Assembly (NCBI RefSeq): GCF_014200755.1 | Contig: NZ_JACHCM010000004.1 | Span: forward strand, 310,001-374,000 | Reading direction: 5' to 3' | From: Rhodanobacter sp. ANJX3 | Lineage (GTDB): Bacteria; Pseudomonadota; Gammaproteobacteria; Xanthomonadales; Rhodanobacteraceae | DNA: 64,000 nt | Shown here: piece by piece, positions 46,819-56,212 of the stretch | Layout: the number at the start of each line of letters is the position of its first letter | How positions within the stretch are numbered: position 1 is the stretch's first letter | Made by a program: the position numbers and the translations under genes | The notes under the pieces: model-generated | What the model was told of the DNA's origin: nothing | Databases searched by the model: none | The model's input: the letters and a program-made list of their open reading frames with translations, nothing else

Positions 46819-48471
46819 TCAGTCGGCAAGGGCATCGGCTAGCTCGCGTTCGTCGCGCTGCATGACGAGCGCATCCGGCACGACGGGCACCGCATCGGGT
46901 TCGGGTTCGTCGTCAACCAGCGTGAAAAAGTCGACCTGTTCCAGCAGTGCGCCGGCACTTTCCCGCATGGCGCGACTGGCCGCCGCCGCTTGATCGACCA
47001 AGGCGGCGTTTTCCCGAGTCATCGTTTCGATGTCGACCATCGCGCGGCCGATCACGCCGATGTCGCTGGCGTGTCCGCGGCCGGCGGCGCCCATCTTGGC
47101 AACCGACAGGGAAAGCTGCTCGATGCTGGCGACAATCCCAGCGAGCTTCGCGCCGGTTTGATCGACCAACGCCATACCTGTTTGTACGGCGTCGTCGCTT
47201 TCGGTAATCAACGCACGAATATCCTTGGCGGCCTGGCTGCAGCGATGCGCGAGCTGACGCACCTCGGCGGCGACGACGCCAAAACCGCGGCCGTATTCTC
47301 CGGCGCGGGCGGCCTCGATGGCGGCGTTGAGCGCCAGCAGCTGCGTCTGGAAGGCGATCTGATCGACAAGATCGAGCACATCGGACATGCGCCGGCTTGT
47401 GCGATCGATTTCCCGCATCGATCCGATCGCTTTGCTTGCCACGGCTTTACCCTCGGTAGCGTGAGAGAGGGCATCGGTAGCGGCAGTGTCGGCCTTATCG
47501 GCATGCCCTACTCCCTGATTGACCGCGTGGTTCATGCGTGCCACCGACATGGCCGCCTGCTCCAGACGCTGCGCCTGTGCCAGCGTGCGCTGGTTCAAAG
47601 CCTCATTCCCTTGTGCGATACCTGCAGCGGACTGCTCGACGAACGACGCTCTCGTACGCACTTGCTCCACCACGCTGGCGAGCTGTTCGTCCATGCGTGC
47701 CAGGGCATCGAGCAGCGCACCTATTTCGTCCATGCGTCCGCGCGCCATCGGCTCGCCCAGCACACCGGTGGCGATGCGCGTTGCGACCGCACAAGCCAGG
47801 CCGAGGCGCCGGCCCAGCGAACGGATGATCGATATGTCCACCAGTGCCGCTACCGCCAGCGCCGCGACGAGCAGCACCAGCAGCTGCAGCAGGCCGTGGC
47901 GGTTGTTCGTATGCTGCTGGTCCGCCTGCGCCTGTCCCTGGGCAAGCGACAGGCTGAAGAGATTGGAGAAATCGCTCTTTAACGGCACCAGGGAAGACTG
48001 CACATCGTTGGAAAGCTTGAGCTTGGCGATATCGAATTGCCCCGCGTTCAATAACTGCATCGTATCGTCCACGGCGGCATCCATATCCGCGCGATGTTTT
48101 ACCGTCAGATCGAGCAACTGGCGCTGATCGTGCGTCAGGCCGCTGCCACTGAGCCGCTGCCAGTGGCGCTGGATATCCAGCCGGTTGCTCTTTATCGACG
48201 TGACCGCATCGTCGACCGACGAAGGCAGCTCCGTCAGCGTCGCGTGCACCAATGCCTGCATGATGTCGTCGTAATCGTTTTGTACGCGACCGAGCTCGGC
48301 TACCGGCTTGAGCGTGTCGCCCACGACCGCCCGAATCCGCTCGTCCGCACGTGTTAACTGCAGTGCGCCCGCGCCGCAGACCAGGATCAACAGCAGTGCC
48401 GACCCCACGAGCCGGATGAGGAGGCGAGAGCTGAGCGTCAGCGTCGAAAGAACATCGGTACGAAAAAGCAT
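46819..48471 (-). CDS. Methyl-accepting chemotaxis protein
   Basis: A 550-residue chemoreceptor with membrane helices at about 17-37 and 190-212 flanking a four-helix-bundle-type periplasmic ligand domain, and a long cytoplasmic coiled coil. The conserved hairpin tip reads NAAIEAARAGEYGRGFGVVAAEVRQLA (about residues 380-406). The HAMP linker is weak by eye. No NWETF-like CheR/CheB pentapeptide is seen at the C-terminus, which is acidic. A possible flagellar sigma promoter lies just upstream. Confidence 0.92.
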   Translation of the reverse strand: MLFRTDVLSTLTLSSRLLIRLVGSALLLILVCGAGALQLTRADERIRAVVGDTLKPVAELGRVQNDYDDIMQALVHATLTELPSSVDDAVTSIKSNRLDIQRHWQRLSGSGLTHDQRQLLDLTVKHRADMDAAVDDTMQLLNAGQFDIAKLKLSNDVQSSLVPLKSDFSNLFSLSLAQGQAQADQQHTNNRHGLLQLLVLLVAALAVAALVDISIIRSLGRRLGLACAVATRIATGVLGEPMARGRMDEIGALLDALARMDEQLASVVEQVRTRASFVEQSAAGIAQGNEALNQRTLAQAQRLEQAAMSVARMNHAVNQGVGHADKADTAATDALSHATEGKAVASKAIGSMREIDRTSRRMSDVLDLVDQIAFQTQLLALNAAIEAARAGEYGRGFGVVAAEVRQLAHRCSQAAKDIRALITESDDAVQTGMALVDQTGAKLAGIVASIEQLSLSVAKMGAAGRGHASDIGVIGRAMVDIETMTRENAALVDQAAAASRAMRESAGALLEQVDFFTLVDDEPEPDAVPVVPDALVMQRDERELADALAD

Positions 48472-48503
48472 GGAAAAACCTTGCGGGGATAAGGGGCAAT
48501 CCC

Positions 48504-48531
48504 TTGTCGACCGGAAGGTGCGGAAACTTGA
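48504..48531 (-). promoter_or_regulatory. Candidate FliA (sigma-28) promoter for the chemoreceptor
   Basis: On the minus strand TCAAGTTT (48531-48524) and GTCGACAA (48511-48504) match the sigma-28 boxes TAAAGTTT and GCCGATAA at 7 of 8 and 6 of 8 positions. The spacer is 12 bases, one more than the usual 11. The -10 lies 32 bases before the chemoreceptor ATG, leaving room for the AAGG ribosome site. Chemoreceptor genes are common FliA targets. Confidence 0.45.
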
Positions 48532-48625
48532 ACGAAAAATAGAAAATTTTCCATATATTTCATTTACTTGAATCTTATTCGTCAGATCGATGACGGCGTC
48601 ATATTCGCTGGCGTCCCGACGAGAA

Positions 48626-49351
48626 TCAACGCAAAGCGCCCCACAGCATCGACACGCCCGAAACGATCATCACCGCGTCGAGAATGAGATGAAAACGGCC
48701 AGGACTCATCCGCAAAACGACCGCTTTTCCGGCAATGGCTCCCGCCATCAGTGAAGAGCCGACAATCAGCCCCTTGACGATGGAAGTCACGGGCAACGCA
48801 CCCAACTCACGAAAGGCGAAAACCTTGCTGGTATACAGCGCAAGAGAACTGGCCGCCTCGGTGGCGAGGAATGGCCCTTTCAGTAATCCATACGCGGCGA
48901 AGGCCGGCACGCTGAGCGGACCCGTCGACAGCACCAGGCCGGTGAGAAAACCGATGAAAGCGCCCGCCACGGCCAGTTGCCACAGCCGTAGACGAATGTT
49001 CAGTCGGACAAGCTGATAGCGTGCCGGGACCATCAGCAGAAAGAAAATGCCCAGCGCACCTTCGACGACATGGGTTGGCAAGGCCAACAGCGTACGCGCA
49101 CCCAGCGCCGCCGCCGGCACTCCCGGAATCGAGTAGGCGAGAAAAGCGCGCCAATTCAGGTCACGCCACCACAGCACGACACGCGACACGTTGGACATGA
49201 CCGCCGCCACGGCCATGATCGGCACAGCCTCCTTGGGCCCATAAACAAACACGAGCACTGGTAGCAACATGATCGACGATCCCGTCCCGATAACGCCACT
49301 CAGACAGCCCGCAACCAGCGCTACAGCCAATACAAAAATATAGGCCAACAA
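48626..49351 (-). CDS. TSUP-family (TauE/SafE) anion permease
   Basis: A 241-residue membrane protein with about eight hydrophobic helices. The repeated halves open with LVAGCLSGVIGTGSSIMLLPVL and AGAFIGFLTGLVLSTGPLSVP, the internal duplication of the sulfite exporter TauE/SafE family. The start is TTG 49351 with GAGAG upstream; no ATG lies near the N-terminus. The substrate is not deducible, but sulfur-containing anions are usual. Confidence 0.85.
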   Translation of the reverse strand: MLAYIFVLAVALVAGCLSGVIGTGSSIMLLPVLVFVYGPKEAVPIMAVAAVMSNVSRVVLWWRDLNWRAFLAYSIPGVPAAALGARTLLALPTHVVEGALGIFFLLMVPARYQLVRLNIRLRLWQLAVAGAFIGFLTGLVLSTGPLSVPAFAAYGLLKGPFLATEAASSLALYTSKVFAFRELGALPVTSIVKGLIVGSSLMAGAIAGKAVVLRMSPGRFHLILDAVMIVSGVSMLWGALR

Positions 49352-49493
49352 AAGCTCTCTTCACTTTCGACAGCCGATCATTCTAGTCCAGTGGTGGCAG
49401 CAGTTCTTCAAGCCGTGCGCGCCGCTGACGCTTTTGCGATCGGTAGGCGGCCAATCGAAGCGATGCGTTGGTAACGAACGTCGGTTGCGGGCT

Positions 49494-50429
49494 TCAGACC
49501 TTGCTGCGTCGAACCTTCAGATGACGTTCCCACGGCGGGTTTTCGCCAAAGTGTTCGGCCAGAAAATCCACGAAGGCGCGCACGCGGGGCGGCACCATGC
49601 GTCGTTGCGGCATCACGGCGTGGATACCGGTGGTCGCGATCGGATACTTCGGCAATACCACCTGCAACTGCCCGCGTCGCAGCTCCTCGTGAACGTGCCA
49701 GAGCGAATGAATGGCGATGCCCACGCCGGCGACGGCTGCGTCGCGCAGCAATTCACCGGTATTGCTTTCGAAGCGGCTTCGCATGCGTTGCACGATCTCG
49801 CCGCCGTTGCCGTCGGCGAAGCGCCAGATATCCTGCGGGCCGGACGTACCGACCAGCAACAGGCATTCGTGCTTGGCCAGATCCTTCGGGTGACGAGGGT
49901 GCCCGTGCTGCTTCAGATACGCCGGCGACGCGCAGAGCACCCGTCGATTGGTCGCCAGCTGACGCGCGACCAGACTCGAGTCCCCCAGCACGCCCACGCG
50001 GATGCCCAGATCGAAACCCGCGCCAACCAGGTCGAGCAGTTCGTCGCTGAGATTGACGTTGAGCTTGATGCGCGGATGCCGCGTGAGAAACGCCGGCAGC
50101 AGCGGCGAGACGTACTGGCGGCCGAACGATGCCGGCATGGTGACGCGCAATGTCCCGGAAACTTCAGTCGCCGCCTGGCGCAGGCCGCTGGTCAGCGCCT
50201 CGAGGTCTTCCACCAGCACGCGGCCCTGCGCGGCCAACGCTGCGCCTTCGGGCGTAGCGTGCAGCTGGCGCGTCGTTCGATGCAACAGCACCACGCCGAG
50301 TTCGCGCTCGAGTCGCTTCAGACGCTGGCTGGCCACGGCTACGGAAACACCGAGGCTGCGCGCCGCCGCGCTGATCGTGCCCAGATCAAGTACGCGCAGG
50401 AACAGGCTCAGGTCGCCGACGCGATCCAT
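49494..50429 (-). CDS. LysR-type transcriptional regulator
   Basis: A 311-residue regulator with an N-terminal winged helix-turn-helix (TISAAARSLGVSVAVASQRLKRLERELGV, about 19-47) and a periplasmic-binding-like effector domain. It is divergent from an AraJ-type efflux gene across about 100 AT-rich bases and most likely controls it. Its pattern (LHRTTRQLHATPEG) is that of the LysR subgroup found beside efflux and detoxification genes. ATG 50429 is preferred to an upstream TTG. Confidence 0.92.
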   Translation of the reverse strand: MDRVGDLSLFLRVLDLGTISAAARSLGVSVAVASQRLKRLERELGVVLLHRTTRQLHATPEGAALAAQGRVLVEDLEALTSGLRQAATEVSGTLRVTMPASFGRQYVSPLLPAFLTRHPRIKLNVNLSDELLDLVGAGFDLGIRVGVLGDSSLVARQLATNRRVLCASPAYLKQHGHPRHPKDLAKHECLLLVGTSGPQDIWRFADGNGGEIVQRMRSRFESNTGELLRDAAVAGVGIAIHSLWHVHEELRRGQLQVVLPKYPIATTGIHAVMPQRRMVPPRVRAFVDFLAEHFGENPPWERHLKVRRSKV

Positions 50430-50527
50430 AACTATCAACTATTTATTGAAAATGATTACGCATTCTGTCCATTTATTTGTAAAACGCAACGACCTACGCT
50501 GACGCCATCTTTTGTTGGAGCGTCATC

Positions 50528-51754
50528 ATGTCAGCCACCTCTTTGGCCAAACCTCGCATGCCGATCGCGCTCTACGCGCTGACGGCCGGCGCGTTCGGCA
50601 TCGGCACCACCGAATTCGTGATCATGGGTCTGCTGCTGCAAGTGGCCGCGGATCTGCGCGTCACGCTCGCCGCCGCCGGCTTGCTGATCACCGGTTACGC
50701 GCTGGGCGTGTTCGTCGGTGCGCCGCTGCTTACCGCGGCGACCAGCAGACTGCATCGCAAGACCGCGCTCGTTGCGCTGATGGTGATCTTCACCGTCGGC
50801 AACCTGACGAGCGCGCTGGCGCCGAACTATGCGGTGCTGATGATCGCGCGCATCATTACCTCGCTGGCGCACGGCACCTTCTTTGGTGTGGGCGCCGTGG
50901 TTGCCACCGGACTGGTGGCAGAAGACCGCAAGGCCTCGGCCATCTCGATCATGTTCACCGGCCTCACCGTCGCTACGTTGCTGGGCGTACCGGCCGGCGC
51001 CTGGCTCGGACACGCCTACGGCTGGCGCGCGGCGTTCTGGGCGGTGACCGTGATTGGCGTTGTCGCCACGGCGATCATTGCGCTGTGGGTGCCGGCCGAT
51101 CGCGGCGATGCGGCGCCGGTGAAATTCTTCGAAGAACTGCGCGGCATCGCCAAACTGCAGGTGCTGCTCGGCCTGCTGATGACCGTGCTGGGCTTTGCCG
51201 GCGTGTTTACCGTGTTTACCTATATCCAGGCGATTCTCACCACGGTGACGGGGTTTGCCGACAGCGCGGTCTCGCCGATCCTGCTGGTGTTCGGCGGCGG
51301 CCTGGTGGTCGGCAATCTGCTCGGCGGTCGATTGGCCGATCGCCGACTCACGCCGACCCTGCTGGGCTCGCTGATCCTGCTCGCCGTCGTGCTGGGCACG
51401 ATGACCTTCGCGCTGCACAGCAAGGCGGCGATGATCGCGTTCACCGGCCTGCTCGGCATCGCCGCTTTCGCCACCGTCGCACCGCTGCAGCTGCGCGTGC
51501 TGCAGAAAGCCGCCGGCGGCGGGCAGAGCCTGGCATCGAGCTTCAATATCGCCGCATTCAACCTGGGCAACGCGATCGGTGCGTGGCTGGGCGGTGTGGT
51601 GATCTCGCACGGTCCTGGCATTGGGGCCGTGACGTGGGTCGCTGCACTGGTGACGGTGTCCGGCCTGTTGGTGGCGCTGGTAAGCGTGCGGTTGGACCGC
51701 GCTCAACCTTACGTCTCGCTGGATCGCGGCGCTTGCGCCACCGGTCACGCCTAA
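50528..51754 (+). CDS. MFS efflux transporter, AraJ/DHA1 type
   Basis: A 408-residue transporter with 12 predicted helices. [24 protein letters not shown] in helix 1, TGYALGVFVGAPLLTAAT, and the HRKTAL loop in place of the usual GRR motif are typical of the AraJ/YdhP/PbuE-like drug:H+ antiporter group. TTGGAGCG precedes the ATG. It is divergent from the LysR gene, and an SGNH esterase gene follows after 38 bases on the same strand. The exported compound is unknown. Confidence 0.9.
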   Translation: MSATSLAKPRMPIALYALTAGAFGIGTTEFVIMGLLLQVAADLRVTLAAAGLLITGYALGVFVGAPLLTAATSRLHRKTALVALMVIFTVGNLTSALAPNYAVLMIARIITSLAHGTFFGVGAVVATGLVAEDRKASAISIMFTGLTVATLLGVPAGAWLGHAYGWRAAFWAVTVIGVVATAIIALWVPADRGDAAPVKFFEELRGIAKLQVLLGLLMTVLGFAGVFTVFTYIQAILTTVTGFADSAVSPILLVFGGGLVVGNLLGGRLADRRLTPTLLGSLILLAVVLGTMTFALHSKAAMIAFTGLLGIAAFATVAPLQLRVLQKAAGGGQSLASSFNIAAFNLGNAIGAWLGGVVISHGPGIGAVTWVAALVTVSGLLVALVSVRLDRAQPYVSLDRGACATGHA

Positions 51755-51792
51755 GCTCAAAGCAAAGCGCACATCCCGATCAGGAGATCGTC

Positions 51793-53103
51793 ATGCATTC
51801 CCACACGCGTCGCTCTACGACGTATCCATTCCTCATGCCTAACGCCGGCCGCCGACTCATGCATCTGATTCTGTTTTCCATCGCCGGTTGCCTCGCCACT
51901 ATGGCAGCGGCAGCTCCACTGCCGACGACGAGCGACGCGCACTGGATCACGACATGGACGGCCAGCCCGCAGCCGCTTTGGGCCGGCGACTTTCCCCTGC
52001 CGACCCATGTCCCGTTCAATGTCTGGAACCAGACCCTGCGGCAAACGGCACGCATCAGCGTCGGTGGGCGAAGCGTTCGTATTCAATTGTCGAACGCCTA
52101 CGGCACCGCACCGCTGGTCGTCGGTTCGGCCCACCTGGCATTGGCAGGCGACGGTGCCGATATCGTCAACGGCACGGATCGACCGATCACGTTCTCGGGC
52201 CGGCGTTCCGTCACCATCCCGCCCGGCGCACCGGCTCTGAGCGACCCCATCGATCTTCCCGTGACCGCACTTCAGCGCGTATCGGTGAGCCTGTATTTTC
52301 CGCACCCGACCGCACCGTCCACCTTTCACTGGGACGGGCGACAGACCGCTTACGTGGTGACCGGCGATCAGACGGCCGAGGCATCGATCGCGCCAGAGTC
52401 GACGTTGACCAGCCGCCTGTTTTTAAGCGCGATCCTGGTCAATGCACCATCGACAACGCGCACCGTCGTGGCCCTGGGCGACTCGATCACCGACGGCGCC
52501 GGAGCGACGATGGATCGCGACACCCGCTGGCCCGATTTCCTGGCGGCGCGGCTGGCAGACAAACATGTGGCCGTGCTCAATGCAGGCATCTCCGGCGCGC
52601 GACTGCTGCAGGACAAAATGGGCGACAACGCGCTCGCCCGGCTCGATCGCGACGTATTGAGCCAACCGGGCATCGCCTCGGTGATCGTGCTGATCGGCAT
52701 CAATGACATCAGCTGGAACCATATGGCGTTTGCGCCCGACGACGGCGCTGCCGATGCCGAACAGCTGATCGCCGGTTATCGACAGATCATCGCCCGAGCC
52801 CATGCGCGTAACGTACGCATTGTCGGCGCAACATTGACGCCATTCGAGGGTGCACTGAAAGACACTCCCCTGATGGGCTACTACTCCGCTGACAAGGAAC
52901 GCATGCGGCAATCGGTGAATGACTGGATACGCCATAGCGGCGAATTCGATGCCGTTGTCGACTTCGACGCGTTGCTGCGCGATCCCGCCCACCCCACGCG
53001 CCTGCTGCACGCCTACGATTCCGGCGACCACCTGCATCCCGGCGACGCGGGTAACAAGGCCATGGCGGAGACTGTCGACCTAGAGGCACTACTGCGCTCG
53101 TAA
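51793..53103 (+). CDS. Secreted SGNH/GDSL-family esterase
   Basis: A 436-residue exported hydrolase. The signal peptide lies at about residues 20-41 after a basic stretch. An N-terminal beta-rich domain (about 45-210) precedes the SGNH domain, with block I ALGDSITDGAG (nucleophile Ser near 231), block III GINDI, and block V SGDHLHPGD with the Asp-His pair near the C-terminus. This layout occurs in secreted acetyl or carbohydrate esterases. CAGGAG lies before ATG 51793. It is probably co-transcribed with the MFS gene. Confidence 0.88.
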   Translation: MHSHTRRSTTYPFLMPNAGRRLMHLILFSIAGCLATMAAAAPLPTTSDAHWITTWTASPQPLWAGDFPLPTHVPFNVWNQTLRQTARISVGGRSVRIQLSNAYGTAPLVVGSAHLALAGDGADIVNGTDRPITFSGRRSVTIPPGAPALSDPIDLPVTALQRVSVSLYFPHPTAPSTFHWDGRQTAYVVTGDQTAEASIAPESTLTSRLFLSAILVNAPSTTRTVVALGDSITDGAGATMDRDTRWPDFLAARLADKHVAVLNAGISGARLLQDKMGDNALARLDRDVLSQPGIASVIVLIGINDISWNHMAFAPDDGAADAEQLIAGYRQIIARAHARNVRIVGATLTPFEGALKDTPLMGYYSADKERMRQSVNDWIRHSGEFDAVVDFDALLRDPAHPTRLLHAYDSGDHLHPGDAGNKAMAETVDLEALLRS

Positions 53104-53185
53104 CGATCGCAAGCGCAGATATGGGAAAGCCGCACGAAGCAAGCCGCACGCGCTAGCATCGGTCGTCCCTGGCTCGGAGATGCCC

Positions 53186-54496
53186 ATGCGCCGCACCGCT
53201 CTCGCTTTTGCGCTCGCCACCGTCGTAATCTCGTCGCTGCACGCCGCCGATACGCCCGCGCCCAGCGTGCAGGCAATGGCGCAGAAAGAGTTGCCGCAAG
53301 TCACCGCGTGGCGGCGCGATATTCACCAGCATCCCGAGCTCAGCAACCGCGAGGTGCGCACGTCGGCGCTGGTGGCGGCGCAGCTGAAAAAGTTCGGGCT
53401 GGAGGTGCATACCGGCATCGCGCATACCGGCGTGGTCGCGCTGCTTAAGGGGGATCTGCCCGGTCCGCGGCTGGCCATTCGCGCCGACATGGATGCGCTG
53501 CCGGTGACCGAGCCGGCCGGACTGCCGTTTGCCTCGACGGCGACCGGCGAATACCGCGGCAAGCCGACCGGCGTGATGCACGCCTGCGGCCACGACGCGC
53601 ATACGGCGATGCTGCTGGGCATGGCGCAGGCGCTCAGCGGCATGAAGAAGACCCTGCACGGCTCGGTGCTGTTCGTGTTCCAGCCGGCCGAAGAAGGTGC
53701 GCCGGCCGGCGAGGAAGGCGGCGCCTCGCTGATGCTGAAGCAAGGCCTGTTTCGCGATTTCAAACCGGACGCGATGTTCGGCATGCACGTGGTCAGCTCG
53801 CTCAACGTGGGCACGGTGTCGGTACGGCCGGGGCCGACGATGGCCGGCTCGGACTGGTTCCGCATGGTGGTGCACGGCAAGCAGACGCACGGTGCCATGC
53901 CCTGGAACGGCATTGACCCGATCGTGACATCGGCGGAAATCATCACCGCCGCGCAGACCATCGTCAGTCGCCGGCTGGATATCAGCACGCTGCCCGCCGT
54001 GCTGAGCTTCGGCATCGTCGAAGGCGGCTCACGCTACAACATCGTGCCCGACCAGGTGGAACTGCAGGGCACGCTGCGCACCTTCGACGCCGGCATGCGC
54101 CAGCAGGCGGTGGACGACTTGAAGATGACGGCCGAGCACATCGCCGCCGCCAATGGCGCCACGGTCGACGAACAGATTCCGGTCGGCGACAGCAATCCCG
54201 TGCTGGTCAACGACCCCGCGCTCGCCGCGCGCGTGCGCGCCAGCATCGGCAAGGCGATCGGCAGCGACCACGCGATCGAAGCGAAGCCGTGGATGGCCTC
54301 GGAAGACTTCGCCTACTTCGCGCAAGCGGTACCTAGCGTGTATTTCTTCGTCGGCGCCACGCCAAAGGGCCAGGACGCCTCGAAGGCGCCGTCCAACCAT
54401 TCGCCGAAGTTCTTTCTCGACGAAGGCGCGCTGACCATCGGCATGGAGTCGATGCTGCAGGCGAGCCTGGATTATTTGAATGGGCCGGCGGCCTGA
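53186..54496 (+). CDS. Exported M20-family amidohydrolase (hippurate hydrolase-like)
   Basis: A 436-residue metalloenzyme with a signal peptide (RRTALAFALATVVISSLHAA). Metal ligands are in MHACGHDAHT and in PAEEG, with HGKQTHGAMPW from the lid domain, the pattern of M20D N-acyl-amino-acid and hippurate hydrolases. Most characterised members are cytoplasmic, so export is notable. ATG 53186 is chosen because GGAG is then 6 bases away; ATG 53180 overlaps that site. Confidence 0.9.
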   Translation: MRRTALAFALATVVISSLHAADTPAPSVQAMAQKELPQVTAWRRDIHQHPELSNREVRTSALVAAQLKKFGLEVHTGIAHTGVVALLKGDLPGPRLAIRADMDALPVTEPAGLPFASTATGEYRGKPTGVMHACGHDAHTAMLLGMAQALSGMKKTLHGSVLFVFQPAEEGAPAGEEGGASLMLKQGLFRDFKPDAMFGMHVVSSLNVGTVSVRPGPTMAGSDWFRMVVHGKQTHGAMPWNGIDPIVTSAEIITAAQTIVSRRLDISTLPAVLSFGIVEGGSRYNIVPDQVELQGTLRTFDAGMRQQAVDDLKMTAEHIAAANGATVDEQIPVGDSNPVLVNDPALAARVRASIGKAIGSDHAIEAKPWMASEDFAYFAQAVPSVYFFVGATPKGQDASKAPSNHSPKFFLDEGALTIGMESMLQASLDYLNGPAA

Positions 54497-54508
54497 GCGC
54501 CCCTCCCC

Positions 54509-55375
54509 ATGGCCAACGTGCTTATCCCTTTACCCAGCCGCGATTCCGATCCGTCGGAAGTCGCGGTGAGCTGGCAGACCTTGCGCAGCGATGGGCATGT
54601 CGTCGTGTTCGCCACGTCCGATGGACAGCCCGCGCACTCGGATGAGCTGATGCTCAGCGGCATAGGGCTGGACCCGTGGGGCTGGTTGCCGGGTCTACGC
54701 AGGCTGCGCGTGGTCGGGCTGGTGCTGCGCGCCAATGGCGATGCGCGCAAAGCTTACGCCGCGATGCAGAACGATATTGCGTTTGGTTCGCCACGGCGCT
54801 GGGACGAGCTCCATGCCAACGACTTCGATGGACTGCTGCTGCCTGGCGGACATCGCGCGCGTGGCATGCGCGAGTATCTGGAAAGCCCTGTTTTGCAGCA
54901 GCTCGCGGTGGCATTCTTCGATGCCGGCAAGCCGGTGGCGGCGATCTGCCATGGCGTGCTGCTCGCCGCGCGCAGCCGCTCGCCCAAGACAGGCAAATCC
55001 GTGCTGTTCGGCCGCCGCACCACCGCACTGACCTGGGCCTTCGAGAAGAAGGCGTGGATGACGACGCGCATCACTCGCTTCTGGGATCCTCACTATTACC
55101 GAACCTACAACGAGGCGACCGATCAAACGGACGGCTATATGTCGGTGCAGCAGGAAGTGACGCGCGCGCTGGCCGACCCCGCCGATTTCCGCGACGTGCC
55201 CCCCGATGTGAAAGACTACGCGCGCAAAACCAACGGCATCGCACGCGACAGCGCCACCGACGACTCCCCGGCATTCGTGGTCCGCGACGGCAATTACCTG
55301 TCAGCCCGCTGGCCCGGCGACGTGCACCGATTCGCCCGGGAGTTTTCGGCGATGCTGGCCGAAGCAAAGACGTAG
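54509..55375 (+). CDS. DJ-1/PfpI-family protein (class I glutamine amidotransferase-like)
   Basis: A 288-residue protein with LLLPGGHRARGMREYL near residues 110-125 and the nucleophile elbow AICHGV (Cys near 150), typical of the DJ-1/PfpI superfamily, with extra helices common to the larger 'type 1 glutamine amidotransferase domain' members. No synthase partner is fused or adjacent. Deglycase, chaperone or hydrolase roles are known in the family, so function stays open. Its TAG stop is supplied by a repeat element. Confidence 0.82.
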   Translation: MANVLIPLPSRDSDPSEVAVSWQTLRSDGHVVVFATSDGQPAHSDELMLSGIGLDPWGWLPGLRRLRVVGLVLRANGDARKAYAAMQNDIAFGSPRRWDELHANDFDGLLLPGGHRARGMREYLESPVLQQLAVAFFDAGKPVAAICHGVLLAARSRSPKTGKSVLFGRRTTALTWAFEKKAWMTTRITRFWDPHYYRTYNEATDQTDGYMSVQQEVTRALADPADFRDVPPDVKDYARKTNGIARDSATDDSPAFVVRDGNYLSARWPGDVHRFAREFSAMLAEAKT

Positions 55376-55525
55376 GTTGGCGGTGAGCGAAGCGACAGTG
55401 GAGGCTGGATGCCGAAACGAACATTCGCGCAGCGAATGGCCCGAAGGGCCGCAGGAGCGAGCTGTAACCCCAACATCGAACGCTGAGGACCGTTGGGGTT
55501 CGCGCTCCGCTCACAGCCAACCTAC
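55372..55525. repeat. GTAGGTTGG-family dispersed repeat, copy 4, between convergent genes
   Basis: The element starts GTAGGTTGGCGGTGAGCG and ends CCAACCTAC, so its ends are inverted. Inside are CAGCGAATGGCCCG and GCAGGAGCGAGCTGTAACCCCAACAT blocks shared with copy 1. Both flanking genes stop in it: TAG 55373-55375 for the DJ-1-like gene and TAG (minus, 55524-55522) for the membrane protein. It may act as a shared 3' end. Confidence 0.8.
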
Positions 55526-56097
55526 ACCGCTGTGGCGCCCAACTGCGCGCGCTGGAAGCGGCGATGGTGGATGAGCAGGCCGGTGAAGTAGAGGATGTAG
55601 TAGCCGATCAGCAGGCCGATCACCAGCATGGTGAGAGGGCTGGAGGTGTAGGCGGACGACCAGGCTTGTGCGCCGGCGTCGGGCACGCCCTGCCCCTGCA
55701 AGGCGACATGGGCTTGATGTACCTGCGGCATCACCACGACAAAACGATAAGCGAGCCGGCCGAGCAGCAGCACGGTGAGAAACGCACCGATCCAGGGATT
55801 GGGGACGTAGCAGTCACCGCGTACCGGATCGACTTCGAAGCGGGTCAGGCGCACGCCGAGGATGCCGAGCGCCGCGCCAAGTATCACGCCGCCGAACAAA
55901 CCTTCGGCCAGTTCGATTTTATGCAGGCCGGCCAGCGCGAGCAGCACGCCGATCACGGTAAAAATCGCGATGCGCGCGATCATGGTCTTGCGCTTGATCG
56001 GCTGGCGGCCGAACGAGCGACTGACGCGGCGCCAAACCACCCACGCCATGATCGGCAGCATGATGAGATATTGGGACAGGTGGGCAGGCATGGGCAT
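55522..56097 (-). CDS. Integral membrane protein, possibly DUF1453/CcdC-like
   Basis: A 191-residue protein with about five hydrophobic helices (LIMLPIMAWVVW, IFTVIGVLLALAG, GGVILGAALGILGV, AFLTVLLLGRLAY, LVIGLLIGYYILYFTGLL). The RRVSRSFGRQPI segment after the first helix resembles DUF1453 proteins. ATG 56097 or 56091 may be used. Function is unknown. Confidence 0.6.
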   Translation of the reverse strand: MPMPAHLSQYLIMLPIMAWVVWRRVSRSFGRQPIKRKTMIARIAIFTVIGVLLALAGLHKIELAEGLFGGVILGAALGILGVRLTRFEVDPVRGDCYVPNPWIGAFLTVLLLGRLAYRFVVVMPQVHQAHVALQGQGVPDAGAQAWSSAYTSSPLTMLVIGLLIGYYILYFTGLLIHHRRFQRAQLGATAV

Positions 56098-56212
56098 CGC
56101 CGGTGAGTGGATACCGGCACAGCTTAATCCAGCGCCGAGGCAGTGACGACTGACGGGATACCGCCGTCGCGCATGACGACTGTCATGCGCCGGGCATCAC
56201 CCTAAACCGTTG

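Noticed and set aside
50446..50466. Fur-box-like sequence in the LysR/MFS intergenic region
   Set aside because: Only about 10 of 14 positions fit the 7-1-7 model, with the second half poor; the AT-rich promoter region makes such a match likely by chance.
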